From assembly GCA_018894105.1 (NCBI GenBank), contig CM032129.1:32133468-32197467 (forward strand): DNA of 64,000 nt. The letters are read 5' to 3'. A model generated the notes under the pieces. The model saw nothing but the letters and a program-made list of their open reading frames with translations, had not been told where the DNA came from and searched no databases. The first letter of the stretch is position 1; every line of letters begins with the position of its first letter. The translations under genes were made by a program, and so were the position numbers. This document shows, piece after piece, positions 58,523 through 64,000 of this stretch. This stretch comes from Jacaranda mimosifolia (Eukaryota; Streptophyta; Magnoliopsida; Lamiales; Bignoniaceae).

Positions 58523-61490
58523 TTATATTTTCATGTAATCGCGGAATGATTTTCCACGGGGCTTCCTCGAGAAGTAATCTTTAACATACTGCTCCATTTT
58601 CATGCGCCTGAAGAGCGGCGGATGGTTAATTAAGAAGGAAGGCGATGGCCCAACCTCTGCTTCGAATTTAGGGTTGAAGAAAATTGCCATGGAAATCCTC
58701 TCTTTCTCTGAATTCACAGTCGCCCTGTGCTCGATGCTCTTGTACAAACCATTGCTTAGTATCTGCAAACATGAATGTTGAATGTTATATCATTAGCTAG
58801 GAATCAAAAGTGAGAGAGAAGAATTTTTTTTTTCTTTTTTTCTTTTTTAATAAACTACATACTTATATTATTACATCAAAATATTAATAATACATTTTTT
58901 GATCATTAATTACAAATTAATGACATCAAGAAATAAAATAGCAATACATTTTTTATGTGATATAAATACTACGTAAGATTCTGTTGGATTTAACCACAAG
59001 ATTTGACAGTTGTAAACTTTTGGATATGTTTTTATTTTTATTTTTTATTTTCGCTATTTTTAAAAATTGAAAAAATAGTTAGGACTTAGAAAAGTAAAAA
59101 TAAGTTTATATTTTAATTTTTTTGTTTGAAAATAATAACTACAGTAAGCATAGAGTTCAAATTTAGGTGGTTTCAATTTTTTAATAACTTAGAAAAACAT
59201 GTTCTTTCAAAAATATATGTGTACTTTTAATTATTTTAAAATGATAGTGGGTTTTTTTTTTATGTTAAATTATATTTGAATTTGATTGATATAATAATAG
59301 GATAATAAAGTAAATTTATTCAAAACTTAGGTCTAAATTCAATTAATAAGAACCATGGGTTGTTGACCAAACAATTATTAAAAGTGCATGAGTTGTTGAC
59401 CAAACAATTGACTATGTAGAAGGTTGATGATGAGTGGTACTATGTAGAAGGTTTTAGTGGCAAACCTCAGCAATGTCTCCCAAATTAACAACAAAGGCAT
59501 CTGGAAGGAACTTCACAGGCATCCAAACACCATCTTTTTTTATTTCGAGTCCTTCCACTCCATTGACTTGGAGTAGGATTGTGATTCCAGTGGCGTCGGA
59601 ATGGGGAGTCAGCCCAGAGACCTTGTTTGGCTGCGGACATGGCGGGTAATAAGTCATCCTCAATGATTGCATCCCATCTTCAAACATTTGTTCCATTTCT
59701 CCCTTGTCAATCTTGAGTGCTTCTGCAATCAGCCCAAACATGGCCTTGGAGAGTTTCTGTAGTTCCAAGATGTAAGCCTCTAAGGCTTCCCTGCATATAT
59801 AACAGATCGAACGAAACATTTAGGAAGGTTGTAAGTCGAGAAGTTAGAATCGAAAAAGTTGGTTCTTGTAATGACTATAGTTGTCCAATGATCAAATTAT
59901 TAGATGCCTAAATCTGTTGATCAATATAGAGGCTTAATCCAATCGAAGTATTAAGAGGGTGTTTGGATAAGCTTATTTAAAATATTTTATAAGTTCTTAC
60001 ATCTTATAAGATATTTTTGAAGTTTATAAGATGTTAGATCTTATTTTTAAAATAAGTTGTTGAAGTGTTTGGATAAAATAAGATTTTGAAGCTTATAAGA
60101 TGTTAATAATGACAATTTTGTAATTAAAATGATTAAAAATGAAGCAGCTTGTTAAGATTTTAAAAATAAGTTAGGGTCTTCTTACTTTTTTTAAAAGAGT
60201 TTATAAGCTCATAACATCTTATTTTAGGAGTTTATAAGTTCTCAAATATCTTATAAGATGTTTTGAGGAGCTAGCTTATAAGTTCACCCACACCCCCTCT
60301 AACTCATTGGTAGGAAGTTTTATCGTTATGAGAAGATGATTCAAAAAGTCTAAACAAGTTAATTATAAACTATGTCGAGATCCATAACTTCTCCAACAGA
60401 TAAAATTAGTGATCATAATGATTAGTAAATTCATTGTTAACTATGAAAGCTACCTTCCTGAAAGTGTTATTCCAGTGGCCAGTATGTATTTGTGGAGAAT
60501 TTATCCTTAAAAAAGCACATCGGAGAACGAAGGAGTAGAGAGAGGATCATGTTATTTCCTTGATTATTTCATATGTGACAAAAACAAATATCATCATCAC
60601 AGACTCTAATCAATTGAGAAAATTAGGAACAAATATATAACTATCGTTTCCACAAACCACGTGAATAATGATGATTAAATTTGTCACTGAATATAAAAGT
60701 TGAATCGTGCTAAAGTATTGTTTCATCAATCAATAGAAATATGGTTTTTGTTTATAGGAAAAAGGGTCCAATCATGAGAGGGCAAGTGAGAAGTTTCTAT
60801 ATCTAAGTTTCATTTCTTTAAGATAAGTATCATCAACCTATACATATATATATAATCACATGTGATGCGACATATTTTTGAAACATGATAACGTATAGAA
60901 AAAGGAAGAATTATAAAAACCTGAGAGATGAAGGGAGCTGTGGAAACAGGTGAGATTTCCTTCTGTAGATGGGATTGGTGATCATGAAAAATCTGTCACA
61001 CCAATCAACTTTCTGATCAACAGAGTAGTTAACCATTGTCTGGCCATAACCCTCAAAATCTCCCGCCCTAATCTTATACCTCAACCTCTCCTCCAATGGA
61101 AGCTTGTAAAATTCTTCTATCTCATGCTTCACTTTCTCCACCAATGAAGCCTCCACGCCATGGTTCACCAGCTGCACGCACACACACACACACAATTAAG
61201 GTTTTATAATTTAATTTCGACTTTAATGACTACATATGTATATGAAAACATTGTAATAAAACCTGAAATATGCCCCAGTCTTTGCATGCTGAGTGGAACT
61301 TCTGAAGTTCGAAAAACTTAGTTTCTGATCCATCAAGAAAATTTTTCATGTCAAGTATTGGGATATTGGCTGAGAAATTAGGGTTTTCTTGTGATGAAAG
61401 TGGGATTGAGGGTTCTTGATTGACAAGATATTTCAGTGGAATTTCATCAATGGGTTTTTTGACCATCTCTTGAATGCTTATACATTCCAT
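58523..61490 (-). CDS. 2-oxoglutarate/Fe(II)-dependent dioxygenase, SRG1-like
   Basis: Four exons on the - strand at 61490-61263, 61171-60921, 59790-59466 and 58762-58523 give 347 residues, typical for DOXC-class plant oxygenases. The N-terminal domain has IPILDMKNFL and WGIFQLVNHGVE. Iron ligands are His223 and Asp225 (GLTPHSDATGITIL) and His280 (SIEHRATVN). The 2-oxoglutarate-binding RxS is Arg290/Ser292 (ERISMAIFFNP). MTYYPPCPQP is the usual word upstream of the ligands. The family resembles SRG1, codeine O-demethylase and S-norcoclaurine-synthase-1-like proteins, soluble enzymes of specialised metabolism that hydroxylate or demethylate small molecules. The substrate cannot be told from sequence. 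No defect is seen. A Tourist-type MITE sits in intron 2. Confidence 0.94.
59955..60299. mobile_element. Tourist-type MITE with TAA duplication inside intron 2 of the dioxygenase gene
   Basis: 345 bp from GAGGGTGTTTGGATAAGC to CACCCACACCCCCTC, flanked by TAA on both sides (59952-59954 and 60300-60302). Interior words TTAAAATATTTTATAAG and CTTATAAGATG match 19356-19742 in inverted orientation. Confidence 0.88.
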
Positions 61491-61565
61491 CCCTGCCGGC
61501 TGTAATGCTGCCTTATCTATGGTTAAGTGCCATTTGCTGCATCAAAACAATGGTATTTATAGGGA
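61491..61565 (-). promoter_or_regulatory. TATA box and leader of the dioxygenase gene
   Basis: TATAAATA on the - strand at 61554-61561 lies about 65-70 nt before the start codon, implying a leader of about 35 nt. Confidence 0.5.
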
Positions 61566-61984
61566 CAATTAGATAACTAGCAGTAAAATAATATACGAAA
61601 TATTATGAATTATGTATAAATGATATTTTATACCATTTTTTATTTGAAAATTTAAAATTAATTTATAATAATGTTTAAATTTATCGTCAAATATAAATAT
61701 TTTTGTTGAAATTGTTTCCCAAGTTACGTACTTTCAACTTCTTTATCTGGCAAGTCGGCATTTTTTTATCCAGTGATTGTACTTCTTGTTTTTATGGGCC
61801 TATATATGGCATCAACCACATGAAATTTACTGGCTTAGTTACGTTGGAACTACGGACTTGTCCTATTCATTCTTCAGTTAAATAAAAATTACTCTTATAA
61901 TAGATTTTGATGCCGTAATTTACATGGAAGAATACTTGACGAGGTCAAGTCTATGAGTGGGTTCCTTCAACCTGCTAGTTTGAT
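61566..61984. other. Upstream spacer, no gene seen
   Basis: AT-rich. The + strand frame at 61703-61885 matches no family I know. Confidence 0.35.
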
Positions 61985-62245
61985 TGAGATGATAAGGTTG
62001 GATACAGTGTTTTTATTTCACTTTATCATTCATTTGGTTGGAGTGATAATAAACACTGAAACCAGTATGAATATCCAAAGCCCGTGTTTATATGTGCAAT
62101 TCCCATAATAAATTAACATGTTGCCACCCATGGATTTATTTATCATACCAGCTAAACAATACCATAATGATAAAAAAAATCACACAAATTATCAAATGAT
62201 AAATAATCATCAGATAACTTAAAAAATTCAACCAAAGTAGCTTTG
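61985..62245. mobile_element. Tourist-like MITE, third copy of the 18875 family (reverse orientation)
   Basis: Reading on the - strand it follows the 18875-19168 order: GGTTGAATTTTTTAAGTTATC, ATTTATCATTTGATAAT and CATGATAAATAAATCC-like words, ending near the GATAAGGTTGGAT segment on +. Terminal bases are decayed and the boundaries are approximate. Confidence 0.6.
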
Positions 62246-62636
62246 AGTATCAAATATTTGTTTACTTGTTAATTTCAAGCATGCCTATTTGAATATTTTG
62301 TATGGTATATAACTTAACGTGCATTTTTTAACATATCGTGTTTGACAAATATGTGGGTTATAATTAATATATGCTAATTAAGCACGTTTATGATTGAGAC
62401 ATGGTAATTGATGGGCAATTAAGTTATTCAATTTTCTGACTTTAAGTGTGTGGAAATCGTCACGGCTGATGTATGAATAGTGAATATCTAAATGTACATT
62501 GTAGGGGGTGCAAAAAACAGGTCTTCAATGCAGTTATCACAATTATATATATGCATGACAAGGATGATTGCTACGAATTGGGAAAATGATTTTTCACAAA
62601 ATTTCGTTATAATTTCATCTGAATCGTCCGGGTTCA
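62246..62636. other. AT-rich spacer, no gene seen
   Basis: Nothing coding or repetitive was recognised. Confidence 0.35.
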
Positions 62637-62799
62637 GATCATCTATTTCAATTTATATTTCATCTCCTATTTCATTTTATGATACATGACATGTGTATTA
62701 AATATTTTCTTATAAAAATAATTGATTGAGAATTACACACTTAGGATATATACATCAAAATAGAATAGGAGATGAAACACGGAATGAAATAGAAGATCC
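62637..62799. mobile_element. Short palindromic MITE, best-preserved copy of the 11558 family
   Basis: The ends GATCATCTATTTCA and TGAAATAGAAGATC are inverted. Internal TTTCATCTCCTATTTCA mirrors TAGAATAGGAGATGAAA. The loop contains AATATTTTCTTATAAAAATAA and TTGATTGAGAATTACAC. Total 163 bp. Confidence 0.7.
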
Positions 62800-63736
62800 A
62801 AAATGGAGTCGTCCCTTCTTATCTTTGGTTCTGAAAGGTCAAATCGCAATTTAAGATCGATCTGGTCGTCGTAATCCTAATATTCTATCGTTCCAACAAA
62901 TTTTTGGAAAAAAATAGAAAAGCAAAAGATACAAGTGAAAATGTTTGAAAGCATTTGTACTATCCATCATGCAAAGATGGAACATATAGGATACAAATTT
63001 AAGGTGGAAATAACTGAAATCAAGTTTAAAAAAAATTAAATTGATAATGTCTATTTATTTAAAATTTGGGATGTTAAAATAATTTAAAAGTTGTTTTCTT
63101 CTTACACTTCTTGATGCCCCTTTTCACTGTAGCAAAAGCTTTGATCACGTGTATTAATATTGAAATTTGGACTATCGATAAATAATTAATTCCTTGAGAA
63201 GTTGGGCTTTCTATATCAATTTATGAATTTGTACATCATAAAATATGTAGAGTTAGATTATTTAAATTGATGTTAAAAATTAAAATATAAATTTGGATAA
63301 TATAGGATTTATCTTAAACATTAAAAAAAAATATAGATTTAGATTTAGATAATATCTTATCTACCTTGGTTGGATTTGATTCTATTACACCTTTATATGG
63401 CAGTTGTACTTTCAACATCCAAATGACTCACGACTTGAATGATAGTTCTTTAAATTATCATCGGACACGAGTACAATAGTCAGAATTAAGTAGAATTCTT
63501 TTGTTTCTGCCCTAAAGAAAGTTAAATAAAAATAAAAGAGTTTTCTTTTACTCTCTTCGATTTGTTAATCAAAAGAAAACTAGATTCCTATTTTTGGATT
63601 AATATGAATGGTTAACTGTCATGCCAAGTGACATATAATCCAGTGATATCAGTCTTTTCTATTATGTTAGAAGTTTTGAGTTCGAGGCTGAATAGGTTCC
63701 TTTGTGCACCTTGTGTGCATCTAATTGTGTTGTTTA
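62800..63736. other. AT-rich spacer, no gene seen
   Basis: No credible exons, RNA genes or terminal repeats were recognised. Confidence 0.35.
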
Positions 63737-64000
63737 TAGTGTTCGAAAAATCGGACAATTCATTGAACTGAAAAATTTATCTGTTTACGGTTCACTGGTT
63801 CAATCGTTGATTAGACCGTAATTGAACCGCAATTAAAATCATGACATCATAAATATGTAATATATATTGTATATTTTATATATTACTTAAAAGTTAATAA
63901 AATACCAAATATAAACATAAAGAGTTTAAATTATATTGTTCAACTTCATAAATTAGAATTTCTTCAAAGAGCATATAGGTTGGGTAAGAGACTAAAAGGT
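63737..64000. mobile_element. hAT-like MITE, left part only (runs off the window)
   Basis: TAGTGTTCGAAAAATCGGAC followed by GGTTCACTGGTTCAATCG matches the 35849-36183 element (CAGTGTTTTGAAAATCG...GGTTGAATC). The right end lies beyond the window. Confidence 0.5.

Overview
This is nuclear DNA from a flowering plant, AT-rich between genes, with long introns and many small non-autonomous transposons. The gene content is eudicot. The MADS-box protein resembles the PLENA clade of Antirrhinum, including the C-terminal words [16 protein letters not shown] and PLQLV, so a Lamiales-like asterid is the best guess; the sequence alone does not fix the species.

Layout: (1) 1-3275, + strand: 3' part of an integrin-linked-kinase-like (Raf-type) protein kinase, running in from outside the window. 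(2) 3276-12000: gene-free, with hAT, CACTA-type and Mutator-type MITEs. (3) 12284-18287, + strand: a complete C-class MADS-box gene of the AGAMOUS/PLENA lineage with a 2.6 kb second intron and three transposon insertions in later introns. (4) 18288-26840: gene-free, with MITEs and a hAT element that keeps the last codons of its transposase. (5) 26842-30923, - strand: cytosolic tyrosyl-tRNA synthetase. (6) 31000-38580: repeats, a G/C-tract foldback, an unassigned low-repeat stretch with two possible small exons on the - strand, a TRIM retroelement and hAT elements. (7) 38588-41594, - strand: secreted GDSL esterase/lipase. (8) 41600-50600: TRIMs, MITEs and hAT elements, one hAT nested in a TRIM LTR. 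(9) 50725-51090, + strand: small S40/DUF584 senescence-regulator-like gene. (10) 53882-56955, - strand: translation initiation factor eIF4E. (11) 58523-61490, - strand: SRG1-like 2-oxoglutarate/Fe(II) dioxygenase. (12) 61560-64000: repeats only.

The genes do not form a pathway; this is ordinary plant gene order with unrelated neighbours. The most notable observation is in the PLENA-like gene. Exon 6 has a tandem NAGNAG acceptor that would add or omit one glutamine (residue 169) at the K-domain position aligned with the glutamine known to separate FARINELLI from PLENA/AGAMOUS activity. A second point is the very clear transposon record: perfect 8-bp (hAT), 9-bp (Mutator) and 3-bp (Tourist) target duplications can be read directly, including a hAT element inserted in the 3' LTR of a TRIM.

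All exon boundaries were read by eye from splice signals, frame continuity and family knowledge; no alignment or transcript evidence was available.
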